Of a stretch of 7,619 nucleotides of DNA, positions 1 through 6,175 are shown piece by piece. Origin of the DNA: Brevundimonas sp. UBA2388 (GTDB taxonomy: Bacteria > Pseudomonadota > Alphaproteobacteria > Caulobacterales > Caulobacteraceae); NCBI GenBank assembly GCA_002343425.1, contig DDSO01000054.1, positions 1 through 7,619 of the forward strand. Reading direction: 5' to 3'. Made by a program: the position numbers and the translations under genes. A model generated the notes under the pieces. The model worked only from the letters and a program-made list of their open reading frames with translations. It ran no database searches and was not told where the DNA came from. Numbering within the stretch: position 1 is the stretch's first letter; each line of letters starts with the position of its first letter.

Positions 1-436
1 AGATGCAGGGCAGGCGGTTCTGCTCGGCGATCTCCTGCGCCCGCAGGTGCTTCTTCACCGTCATCGGGAAGTAGGCGCCGCCCTTCACCGTCGGATCGTT
101 GGCGACGATCATGACCTCGCGGCCCGAGACCCGGCCGATGCCGCAGATCATGCCGGCGCCGGGCGCCCCGTCGGGGTCTTTTGCATCGCCATACATGCCG
201 TTGGCGGCCAGCTGGCCGATCTCGAGGAAGGGCGAGCCGGGGTCCAGCAGCCGCTCGACCCGGTCGCGGGGCAGCAGCTTGCCGCGCGAGACGTGGCGGT
301 CGCGGCTGGCGTCGGAGCCGCCGCGCGCGGCCTTCGCCACCTTTTCGTGGAGTTCGTCGCGGAGGGCGCGGTTATGGGCGTCGAGCGCCTTGAAGGCGGG
401 GCTGTTCGGGTCGATGGCGGACGTCAGCTTGGGCAT
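1..436 (-). CDS. mccB: Methylcrotonyl-CoA carboxylase beta (carboxyltransferase) subunit, N-terminal part
   Basis: This is the first 145 codons of a biotin-dependent acyl-CoA carboxyltransferase subunit; the gene continues past the left edge. With the biotin-carrying alpha subunit the enzyme carboxylates 3-methylcrotonyl-CoA to 3-methylglutaconyl-CoA in leucine catabolism in the cytoplasm. The protein begins [20 protein letters not shown]. It contains the family blocks [60 protein letters not shown] and [14 protein letters not shown], which resemble MccB more than propionyl-CoA carboxylase beta. The ATG is the only sensible start because an in-frame TAA lies three codons upstream. No Shine-Dalgarno sequence precedes it, but GCTTAAAC at 444-451 (minus strand) resembles a Caulobacter -10 box, so a leaderless mRNA is possible. 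The family is confident; the exact substrate is slightly less so, because the catalytic domain is cut off. Confidence 0.9.
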   Translation of the reverse strand, partial: MPKLTSAIDPNSPAFKALDAHNRALRDELHEKVAKAARGGSDASRDRHVSRGKLLPRDRVERLLDPGSPFLEIGQLAANGMYGDAKDPDGAPGAGMICGIGRVSGREVMIVANDPTVKGGAYFPMTVKKHLRAQEIAEQNRLPCI

Positions 437-500
437 GAAGCCGGTTTAAGCGGCTTCGCGGGCAGGGGGAAGCGGCAGGGTCGTGTCACCGTCCCGATCC

Positions 501-514
501 CGGATGATCATCCG
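501..514. repeat. 14-bp perfect palindrome between the membrane protein gene and mccB
   Basis: CGGATGATCATCCG is perfectly self-complementary. It overlaps the TGA stop of the leftward membrane-protein gene and lies 65 bp upstream of the mccB start. It has no T-run, and its foldback would need a loop taken from its own arms, so it does not look like an intrinsic terminator. It could be an operator for the mcc genes or chance; the sequence alone does not decide. Confidence 0.4.
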
Positions 515-897
515 CCCTGGCTGACGCCGTAACCGATCAGGGCGATCGCCGCCGCCAGCAGCATCCAGCCCGGATGCCGCCCGCGGGTCCCCCAGAAATT
601 GCCGACCGCGCCGTACAGAAGCAGGCTGCCGACAAACAGGCCGGTCCAAAGCCTGAGGTCCTCGCCGGCCCATTGTGCGGCGGCGATCAGGGCCAGACCG
701 CCGAGGAACCAGACGACTGTACTCATATGGAGAAGCAGCGGCACAAGCCGCCGGATCGGCCCGTTGATCCGGCCGTTCGCGACGAGCGCCGCCTCGATCG
801 GTTTGACCATCAGCCGTTGGGTCAGGACCCCGTGGACCACGGCTGTGCCGCTCCCGATGACCCCGGCCAGAATCAGGGCGGTGTTGTGCCAGCTCAT
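508..897 (-). CDS. Small four-helix integral membrane protein, function unknown
   Basis: The gene encodes a 129-residue hydrophobic protein with four likely membrane segments at about residues 5-25, 52-74, 82-102 and 109-125. The loops are short and include a basic NGRINGPIRR stretch before the second helix. I see no catalytic or metal-binding motif and cannot name a family. Two in-frame ATGs compete. The one at 897 (MSWHNTALIL) lies 9 nt after an AGGAG and is preferred; the one at 903 lies only 3 nt after it and would add two residues. The gene is divergent from the TetR gene. Dyad 1 covers its ribosome-binding site and dyad 2 touches its -35 box, so it is very probably the regulator's target. 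In TetR systems such neighbours are often membrane proteins that respond to a hydrophobic ligand; that role is inference only. Confidence 0.8.
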   Translation of the reverse strand: MSWHNTALILAGVIGSGTAVVHGVLTQRLMVKPIEAALVANGRINGPIRRLVPLLLHMSTVVWFLGGLALIAAAQWAGEDLRLWTGLFVGSLLLYGAVGNFWGTRGRHPGWMLLAAAIALIGYGVSQGG

Positions 898-899
898 TG

Positions 900-917
900 C
901 CATACACTCCTGTATGG
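900..917. promoter_or_regulatory. Putative TetR operator, dyad 1
   Basis: CCATACACTCCTGTATGG is an 18-bp inverted repeat with 7-bp arms CCATACA/TGTATGG around CTCC. It shares the pattern C-ATACAC-----GTATGG with the second dyad, centred 48 bp away. It covers the AGGAG Shine-Dalgarno and the predicted transcription start region of the leftward membrane-protein gene, so bound repressor would block initiation. That the adjacent TetR protein binds it is inferred from position and dyad form. Confidence 0.75.
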
Positions 918-921
918 TACG

Positions 922-950
922 TCTATGGCGAAGGTGCTGGTCCGCGTCAA
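922..950 (-). promoter_or_regulatory. Promoter of the membrane-protein gene (-35 TTGACG, -10 CATAGA)
   Basis: On the minus strand TTGACG (950-945) is followed, after a 17-bp spacer, by CATAGA (927-922). Read another way, TTGACGC, 14 bp, then GCCATAGAC is close to the Caulobacter housekeeping consensus TTGACGS-N10-14-GCTANAWC. The predicted start of transcription falls near 915, inside dyad 1, and the -35 box overlaps the end of dyad 2. The boxes are seen directly; activity is inferred. Confidence 0.6.
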
Positions 951-965
951 TACACCTGTGTATGG
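948..965. promoter_or_regulatory. Putative TetR operator, dyad 2
   Basis: CAATACACCTGTGTATGG contains the inverted repeat ATACAC-CT-GTGTAT and matches dyad 1 in overall form and outer bases. It overlaps the -35 box of the leftward promoter by three bases and ends 7 bp before the preferred GTG start of the TetR gene. Binding here could repress both directions, giving autoregulation. Confidence 0.75.
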
Positions 966-972
966 TCGGGGC

Positions 973-1506
973 GTGATCGAACGCCTGACCAAATCCGACT
1001 GGATCGCGCACGGCCTGCGGACGCTGGCGGGCGATGGCGTGGCCGGTCTGAAGGTCGGGTCCATGGCGACCGGGCTGCAGGTGTCACGCGGCAGTTTCTA
1101 CTGGCATTTTGAGGACATCGCCGATTTCCGGTCCCAGCTTCTGAAAAGCTGGCAGGAGCGAACGACCGATCAGGTGATCCGGGAACTCGAGACAGAGGCC
1201 GAGCCGGAGCGACTGAAGCAGCTTCTGACGCGGGCGTTCGATGCGCGACCGACCGTAGACCGGGCCATCCGGTCGTGGGCCGCGGAGGATGAGGCGGTCG
1301 CCGCGATCGTGGCGTCCGTCGACGCGCGCAGGATCGCCTATATCGCGGACCTGATCGTAGCGGCGGGCGTGGAGCGACAGCGCGCGTCCCGCCGGGCGAC
1401 CTTTCTCTACTGGGCCTGGCTGGGACAGACCATCGTCATGGACCCAAGCCATGCCTCTCTAGCGGACGTCGAGATGGACGACATTTGCGAGCTGTTCGAA
1501 TCCTGA
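973..1506 (+). CDS. TetR/AcrR family transcriptional regulator
   Basis: A 177-residue TetR-type repressor. The N-terminal helix-turn-helix domain spans about residues 5-50, with the family signature at 27-46 reading KVGSMATGLQVSRGSFYWHF. The remaining helices (about 55-177) would form the ligand-binding and dimer domain, which is too variable to predict a ligand. The GTG at 973 is chosen because the protein then starts MIERLTKSDWIAHGLRTLAG, just before the first helix, and because dyad 2 then lies outside the gene. An in-frame ATG at 925 would add 16 residues and place dyad 2 inside the coding region. Neither start has a strong Shine-Dalgarno. The gene is divergent from the small membrane-protein gene, and both are probably controlled by the two dyads between them. 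The MATE gene starts 89 bp downstream on the same strand and might also belong to the regulon. Confidence 0.9.
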   Translation: MIERLTKSDWIAHGLRTLAGDGVAGLKVGSMATGLQVSRGSFYWHFEDIADFRSQLLKSWQERTTDQVIRELETEAEPERLKQLLTRAFDARPTVDRAIRSWAAEDEAVAAIVASVDARRIAYIADLIVAAGVERQRASRRATFLYWAWLGQTIVMDPSHASLADVEMDDICELFES

Positions 1507-1595
1507 GCGGTCGCCCCGGTCATGGCTTTCCTTATGCCAGCCCCGAAGATTCCCGGGTTGACCGCGCCGCGCCGCCATGGCCTGTCCCGCCTCCC

Positions 1596-2954
1596 ATGTT
1601 CGCCCTCAGCCTCCAGACCCGCGCCAGCCTGAAAGACCTGCTGCACCTCGCGTGGCCGGTGGTGCTGGCGCGTATCGGCATCATGACCATGGGGCTCACC
1701 GACGCCATTGTGGTGGGCAATTTCGCCAGCCGCGAGCTGGCCTTCCACTCCCTGGCCTGGGCCCCGCATTCGATCATCGTGGTGACGGCGGTCGGCCTGC
1801 TCTTCGGGGTGCAGGTGATGACCGCGCGCATGCTGGGCGAGGGCCGGCGCGAAGAGGTCGGCGCGGTGCTGCGGCGAGGCCTCGCCTATGCGCTTCAACT
1901 CGGCGTCGCGGCCTGTATCGCCCTGATCTTCATAGGCCCCTGGGCGCTGGGCCAGATCAATCTGGAAGCCGGGCTGGCCGAGGGCGCGGGACCGGCGCTG
2001 ATCGTGCTGGCGCTTTCGATGCCGGCCTATCTGGTCTCGGTGGCGGCGCAGTTCTTTCTGGAGGCCCTCGGCAGGCCCAAGCCCGGGATGGTGGCCATGT
2101 GGGTGGCCAATGGCGTGAACTTGGCGCTCAATCTCCTGCTGGTGCCGGATCTGCTGGGACTGGGCGTGGACGGGGCGACGGCGTCCTGCTGGGCCACATT
2201 CTGGGCGCGCGCGGCGCTCGCGGTCTTCCTCGTGATCTACATCGCCCGCCTGCCCGAGGCGCGGGCGCTGGGCGTCTTCAACCGGCCCCGGCGAGACCCG
2301 GTCGCGGCGCGCGAGCAGCGCAAGATCGGCTACGGCGGGGGTTCGTCCTATTTCATCGAGGTCGCCGCCTTCGCGGCCATGACCTTCTTCGCGGGCCAGC
2401 TCGGCGCCAATGAGACGGCGGCCTGGGCCATCGTGCTCAACGTCTCGGCCATCGTCTTCATGGTTCCCATGGGGCTGTCGTCGGCGACGGCCGTTCTGGT
2501 CGGACGGGCGCATGGCGCGGGCGACGGGCGCGGCGCCCTGCGCGCGGGGCTGGTGGGGGTGGGAGTCGTCGCGGCCCTGACCCTGACGGTCGCCCTGGTC
2601 GTCTGGCCGACCGCCCACTGGATGGCGGGCGCCTACAGCCGGGACCCGGCCCTGCTGGCCATCGCCGCGCCCGCCCTCGTGCTGGCCACGCTGTTCTTCG
2701 TGGCGGACGGGATCCAGGTGGTCGCGGCCCAGGCCAATCGCGCGGCGGGCGATGTCTGGTGGCCCACCATCATGCATTTCGTGGCCTACAGCCTGATCAT
2801 GATGCCGCTGGGCTGGTGGTGGGCGCATGAGATCGGCGTCGATGGCCTGGTCTGGGCGGTGATCGTGGCCAGCCTGGTGTCTTCGGTGCTGCTGACGGGG
2901 CGGTTCGTGCGGGTGGCGCGGCGGCTGCCGCAGGGATTAGGGATTAGGGATTAG
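1596..2954 (+). CDS. MATE family multidrug/cation antiporter, NorM-like
   Basis: A 452-residue polytopic inner-membrane protein of the MATE family, which exports drugs or other organic compounds in exchange for Na+ or H+. Length and hydrophobicity fit the usual 12 helices in two six-helix lobes, with a hydrophilic inter-lobe linker at about residues 220-245. Three acidic residues fall where NorM of Vibrio cholerae has its functional ones: D36 (GLTDAIVVG), E255 (SSYFIEVAAF) and D371 (FFVADGIQVV). The numbering coincides from this ATG, which supports the start. A longer frame back to a TTG at 1485 would begin inside the tetR gene and is unlikely. No clear Shine-Dalgarno precedes the ATG. The last residues (QGLGIRD) and the stop codon are read from an AGGGATT heptad repeat, so the natural C-terminus has probably been replaced there. 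The substrate cannot be told. Confidence 0.92.
   Translation: MFALSLQTRASLKDLLHLAWPVVLARIGIMTMGLTDAIVVGNFASRELAFHSLAWAPHSIIVVTAVGLLFGVQVMTARMLGEGRREEVGAVLRRGLAYALQLGVAACIALIFIGPWALGQINLEAGLAEGAGPALIVLALSMPAYLVSVAAQFFLEALGRPKPGMVAMWVANGVNLALNLLLVPDLLGLGVDGATASCWATFWARAALAVFLVIYIARLPEARALGVFNRPRRDPVAAREQRKIGYGGGSSYFIEVAAFAAMTFFAGQLGANETAAWAIVLNVSAIVFMVPMGLSSATAVLVGRAHGAGDGRGALRAGLVGVGVVAALTLTVALVVWPTAHWMAGAYSRDPALLAIAAPALVLATLFFVADGIQVVAAQANRAAGDVWWPTIMHFVAYSLIMMPLGWWWAHEIGVDGLVWAVIVASLVSSVLLTGRFVRVARRLPQGLGIRD
2932..2952 (+). repeat. Tandem heptad repeat (AGGGATT)x3
   Basis: Three perfect copies of AGGGATT are followed by a partial fourth (AGG). They encode the final residues of the MATE protein and supply part of its TAG stop. 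A unit of 7 is not a multiple of 3, so a gain or loss of a copy would shift the frame and change the C-terminus. The repeat is also the left arm of the larger palindromic element. Confidence 0.9.
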
Positions 2955-3029
2955 GAGAGGCAGGGTTGCGATATGCCATCGTACTCGCCACTAACCCTGT
3001 CTGATCCTTGGTCCCTCATCCCTAATCCC
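2933..3029. repeat. Palindromic intergenic element with heptad arms, possible REP/MITE-like repeat
   Basis: The outer arms are GGGATTAGGGATTAGGGA (2933-2950) and TCCCTCATCCCTAATCCC (3012-3029), which pair at 17 of 18 positions. Inside, CAGGGTT (2961-2967) pairs with AACCCTG (2993-2999). The tip can fold as GCGA/TCGC (2968-2971 with 2985-2988) or CGAT/ATCG (2969-2972 with 2978-2981). The unpaired segments between inner and outer stems (10 and 12 nt) are also alike. The whole could form a long interrupted hairpin. It joins the end of the MATE gene to a point 7 bp before the metG ATG. There is no T-run, so it is not a standard terminator. A dispersed repeat is an inference from the form; only one copy is in the window. 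Confidence 0.75.
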
Positions 3030-3036
3030 GGCCTCC

Positions 3037-4743
3037 ATGTCCCGCATCCTCATCACCTCGGCGCTCCCGTACATCAACGGCATCAAGCATCTGGGGAATC
3101 TGGCGGGCTCGATGCTGCCGGCGGACGTCTATGCGCGGTTCAAGCGGGCGCAGGGCCATGAGGTGCTCTACATCTGCGCCACCGACGAACACGGGACGCC
3201 AGCCGAGCTGGCCGCCGCCGCCGCCGGTCAGGACGTGCGGACCTATTGCGACGAACAGCACGAGGTCCAGAAGGCTGCGGGCGAGGCGTTCGGCCTGAGC
3301 TATGACTGGTTCGGCCGGTCCTCGAACGCGCCCAATCACCGGCTGACCCAGCATTTCGCGGACGTCCTCGAGAAGAACGGCCTGATCGAGGAGCGGGTCG
3401 ACCGGATGATCTATTCGGTCGATGATGCGCGCTTCCTGCCCGACCGCTATGTCGAGGGCACCTGTCCGCACTGCGGCCATGTCGGCGCGCGCGGCGACCA
3501 GTGCGACAATTGCGGGCGGCTGCTGGACCCGACCGACCTGATCGATCCGTACTCAGCCGTGTCAGGCTCGCGCAATCTGGAGGTCCGGGACACGCGGCAC
3601 CTCTATCTGCTGCAGACGAAGCTGGCCGACCGGATCCGGGCGTGGATCGGATCGAAGACCGACTGGCAGACGCTGGCGAAATCGATCGCGCTGAAACACC
3701 TCGACGAGGGGCTGATCGACCGGGGCATTACCCGCGACCTGAAATGGGGTGTGCCGGTGGTGGGGCCGGATGGCGGGCCGCGGCCGGGCATGGAAGGCAA
3801 GGTCTTCTACGTCTGGTTCGACGCCCCCATCGAATACATCGGCGCGACCGAGGAATGGGCCGATGCGACCGGGACGACCTGGCGCAACTGGTGGCGGACG
3901 GACGAAGGGGCGGACGACGTCCGCTACGTCCAGTTCATGGGCAAGGACAATGTCGCCTTCCACACCGTCAGCTTCCCGGTGACCATCCTCGGCTCCGGCG
4001 AGCCTTGGAAAACGGTGGATACACTCAAGGCCTTCAACTGGCTGAACTGGTACGGCGGGAAATTCTCGACCAGCCAGAAGCGCGGCGTCTTCATGGACCA
4101 GGCGCTGGAACTGCTGCCCGCCGACTACTGGCGCTGGCACCTGACGGCCTATGGACCGGAGCATTCGGACGCGGCCTTCACCTGGGAGCAGTTCCAGTCG
4201 ACGACCAACAAGGACCTGGCCGATGTGCTGGGCAATTTCGTCAACCGCATCGTCAAATTCGCCGAGAGCAAGTTCGACGGCGTGGTCCCGGACGCGGGCG
4301 AGCCCGGTCCGCTGGAGGCGAAGCTGGAGGCCGACCTGCGCGCCGGCATCGCCGAGGCCACGGCTTGGTTCGAGGCCATGGAGTTCCGAAAGGCGGCCGT
4401 CGCCCTGCGCGCCGTCTGGGTGCTGGGCAATGAATATCTGCAGGAGGCCGCGCCCTGGACCGCCTTCAAGACCGATGTGGACCGCGCCGCCGTCGGCGTG
4501 CGCACCGGCCTGAACCTCGTCGCCCTGTTCGCCCGTCTGGCCGCGCCGGTGATGCCGCATTCGGCGGTGAAGATCGGGGCGGCGGTCGGGGCGACGGACC
4601 TGAGCTGGCCGACGGCGGACGAGCCGCTGCTGGACGCCCTGCCGCGCGGCCAGACCGTGGCGGCGGCGGGGGTGCTGTTCACCAAGATCGAGGACACGCA
4701 GGTGGCCGAGTGGTCCGAACGCTTCGGCGGCGCGGACGCCTGA
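3037..4743 (+). CDS. metG: Methionine--tRNA ligase
   Basis: Cytoplasmic class I aminoacyl-tRNA synthetase, 568 residues, that charges tRNA-Met with methionine using ATP. The HIGH-type motif is HLGN at 18-21, within [13 protein letters not shown]. The KMSKS-type loop is KFSTS at 342-346. A single zinc knuckle is visible at C143, C146, C156 and C159 ([18 protein letters not shown]). The helical anticodon-binding domain follows, with [14 protein letters not shown] and EAAPWTAFK as recognisable family blocks. The protein ends without the C-terminal Trbp111-like domain of the longer E. coli enzyme, as in many alphaproteobacteria. The ATG begins [12 protein letters not shown], the usual family N-terminus. 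No Shine-Dalgarno is present: the start lies 7 bp after the palindromic element. The next gene begins 2 bp after the stop. Confidence 0.98.
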   Translation: MSRILITSALPYINGIKHLGNLAGSMLPADVYARFKRAQGHEVLYICATDEHGTPAELAAAAAGQDVRTYCDEQHEVQKAAGEAFGLSYDWFGRSSNAPNHRLTQHFADVLEKNGLIEERVDRMIYSVDDARFLPDRYVEGTCPHCGHVGARGDQCDNCGRLLDPTDLIDPYSAVSGSRNLEVRDTRHLYLLQTKLADRIRAWIGSKTDWQTLAKSIALKHLDEGLIDRGITRDLKWGVPVVGPDGGPRPGMEGKVFYVWFDAPIEYIGATEEWADATGTTWRNWWRTDEGADDVRYVQFMGKDNVAFHTVSFPVTILGSGEPWKTVDTLKAFNWLNWYGGKFSTSQKRGVFMDQALELLPADYWRWHLTAYGPEHSDAAFTWEQFQSTTNKDLADVLGNFVNRIVKFAESKFDGVVPDAGEPGPLEAKLEADLRAGIAEATAWFEAMEFRKAAVALRAVWVLGNEYLQEAAPWTAFKTDVDRAAVGVRTGLNLVALFARLAAPVMPHSAVKIGAAVGATDLSWPTADEPLLDALPRGQTVAAAGVLFTKIEDTQVAEWSERFGGADA

Positions 4744-4745
4744 CC

Positions 4746-5294
4746 GTGGAGCGGTCGGCCTCCTTCACCAGGCTGCTGGCCGAGGATCAGGCCGAGGATC
4801 GGGCGGTGCTGGCGGGTGAGCCGGCCTATGTCGCTCTGCGGGTCCGGGACCGGGCGCGCCGCGAGGCGGTTACGGCGCTGCTGGCTGACGGCTGGCCCGA
4901 GGACGCTGACGCCCTCTATGCCGCCGCCTGGATCATGAACCACGGCGACCTTTGGGAGGAGGCGGCCTACGGGCATCGACTGGCGCAGCGCGCCGCCGAG
5001 TTGGGCCGTCCGGGCGCGCGCTGGCTGGCCGCGGCGGCGCTGGACCGGTCGCTGATGTACGCGGAGCGGCCCCAGAAATACGGCACCAACATCGTCCCCG
5101 ACGGGGTCGGCTGGCGGCTGTGGGACGTCGATCCGGCGACCACAGACCAGGAGCGGATCGCCAACGATGTGCCGCCGCTGGCCGAGATGCAGGCGCGAGC
5201 GGCGGCGATCACCACGCCCCAGCCCGATATGGCCGGGGCGCCGGAGTCGCTCAGGCGGGCGATGCGCCGCTGGGGGACGCTGCCGCCGGCGTGA
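4746..5294 (+). CDS. DUF6624-like protein, function unknown
   Basis: A 182-residue soluble protein with no signal peptide or membrane segment. The block AAWIMNHGDLWEEAAYGHRL followed by AAALDRSLMYAERPQKYGTN resembles the DUF6624 family, whose hallmark is a QHAD-like motif, then a DR and a Q-x-YGT motif; here these read NHGD, LDRSL and QKYGT. The function of this family is not known to me. The GTG start lies 2 bp after the metG TGA, suggesting co-transcription and possible translational coupling. Another in-frame GTG at 4710 would overlap metG by 34 bp and has a somewhat better purine stretch (AGGTGG) upstream, so the start is uncertain. The 3' end overlaps the convergent TerC-like gene by 44 bp. 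Confidence 0.82.
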   Translation: MERSASFTRLLAEDQAEDRAVLAGEPAYVALRVRDRARREAVTALLADGWPEDADALYAAAWIMNHGDLWEEAAYGHRLAQRAAELGRPGARWLAAAALDRSLMYAERPQKYGTNIVPDGVGWRLWDVDPATTDQERIANDVPPLAEMQARAAAITTPQPDMAGAPESLRRAMRRWGTLPPA

Positions 5295-6120
5295 CGGTTG
5301 CCAGCGGCGGCGCGTCCGACGGCCGGGACGGGAGACCCGTCGCCGGGGTCGCCGTGCCCTCGCTGCGCACGCCCTTCAGATATTTGGCCTTTTCCTTCTC
5401 GGTGATGTCGAGGAAGCCGGGGGCGGAGGCGTTGAAGGCGTCCATGCGGTCCGTCCGCACGATCACCGACCGGGCGCCGTCCCAGATCATGTGAACGGCG
5501 ACATAGAGGACGATGACGAGACCGACGTAGCCGATCCAGCGGTGCTTGGTCAGCAGCTTGGCGATGAAGGTCGCGGCGACGCCCATCAGGGCGATCGACA
5601 GGATCAGGCCGAAGACCATGATCCAGGGGTGTTCATGCGCCGCGCCGGCCACGGCCAGCACGTTGTCCAGCGACATGGTGATGTCGGCGATCATGATCTG
5701 GACGAGGGCGGCGCCGAAAGACTTGCGCTTGATGCCCAGGGCCTCGGGGGGCGGTCCGCCGCCGTGGTGGGCGGACAGGGCGGTTTCCAGCTCAGCCTCG
5801 GCCTCGGCCTGGTCGTGGGTCTTCTGCTCCTGCAGCTCCCGCCACATTTTCCAGCAGACCCAGAGCAGCAGGACGCCGCCGGCCAGCAGCAGGCCGATGA
5901 TCGCCAGCAGCTGGACGGTGATCAGGGCGAAGCCGATGCGGAACAGCACCGCGGCCCCGAGGCCGATCAGGATGGCCTTCTTGCGCTGTTCGGGCGCCAG
6001 GGCGGCGGCGGCGAGGCCGACGGCCACGGCATTGTCGCCGGCCAGCACCAGATCGATCATCAGCACCTGGCCGAGCGCGGAGAGCTGGCTGGCGAGTTCG
6101 GGAGACGAGAGGAATTCCAT
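5251..6120 (-). CDS. TerC family integral membrane protein (YjbE-like, putative metal exporter)
   Basis: A 289-residue inner-membrane protein of the TerC superfamily. It has the paired acidic motifs of that family: DLVLAGDNAVAVG (D23, D29) near the start and DITMSLDNVLAVAG (D146, D152) after the central loop. About six or seven membrane helices are visible, in two halves separated by a hydrophilic loop at about 93-133 that contains an E/A-rich stretch and a histidine pair (AHHGGG). Relatives include Mn2+ exporters (Alx/MntP-riboswitch-associated YjbE/YkoY types), so metal efflux, perhaps manganese, is a reasonable guess. The C-terminal 40 residues are Pro/Ala/Ser/Thr-rich and probably disordered; their coding end overlaps the converging DUF6624-like gene. 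The upstream gap to rlmB is 55 bp, too short for a yybP-ykoY riboswitch, and co-transcription with rlmB is likely. Confidence 0.93.
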   Translation of the reverse strand: MEFLSSPELASQLSALGQVLMIDLVLAGDNAVAVGLAAAALAPEQRKKAILIGLGAAVLFRIGFALITVQLLAIIGLLLAGGVLLLWVCWKMWRELQEQKTHDQAEAEAELETALSAHHGGGPPPEALGIKRKSFGAALVQIMIADITMSLDNVLAVAGAAHEHPWIMVFGLILSIALMGVAATFIAKLLTKHRWIGYVGLVIVLYVAVHMIWDGARSVIVRTDRMDAFNASAPGFLDITEKEKAKYLKGVRSEGTATPATGLPSRPSDAPPLATVTPAAASPSGASPA

Positions 6121-6175
6121 GACCGCTCTCTATTCCCGCCGCGACGAAATGCAACCGGTCACGATCATCCCTGGA

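Noticed and set aside
574..972. Upstream extension of the TetR reading frame across the membrane-protein gene
   Set aside because: It is the antisense of the small membrane protein; the TetR domain begins only after about 973, and the regulatory dyads lie in between.
1557..1562. TTGACC before the MATE gene as a -35 box
   Set aside because: No acceptable -10 sequence lies 16-18 bp downstream; the area is GC-rich up to the start codon.
1407..2828. Open frame of 473 codons on the minus strand, opposite the MATE gene
   Set aside because: The translation is Arg/Gly/His/Gln-rich without any family motif, the typical antisense shadow of a high-GC membrane-protein gene; the + strand encodes a clear MATE protein.
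2932..3029. CRISPR array or intrinsic terminator at the heptad repeat
   Set aside because: The direct repeat unit is 7 bp without spacers, which is not CRISPR, and the hairpin is not followed by a T-run.
3562..4560. Open frame of 332 codons on the minus strand within metG
   Set aside because: It mirrors metG codons; no recognisable domain and no ribosome-binding site supporting it.
6121..6175. Possible yybP-ykoY manganese riboswitch before the TerC gene
   Set aside because: The gap is only 55 bp and shows no conserved core of that riboswitch; the gene more likely shares a transcript with rlmB.
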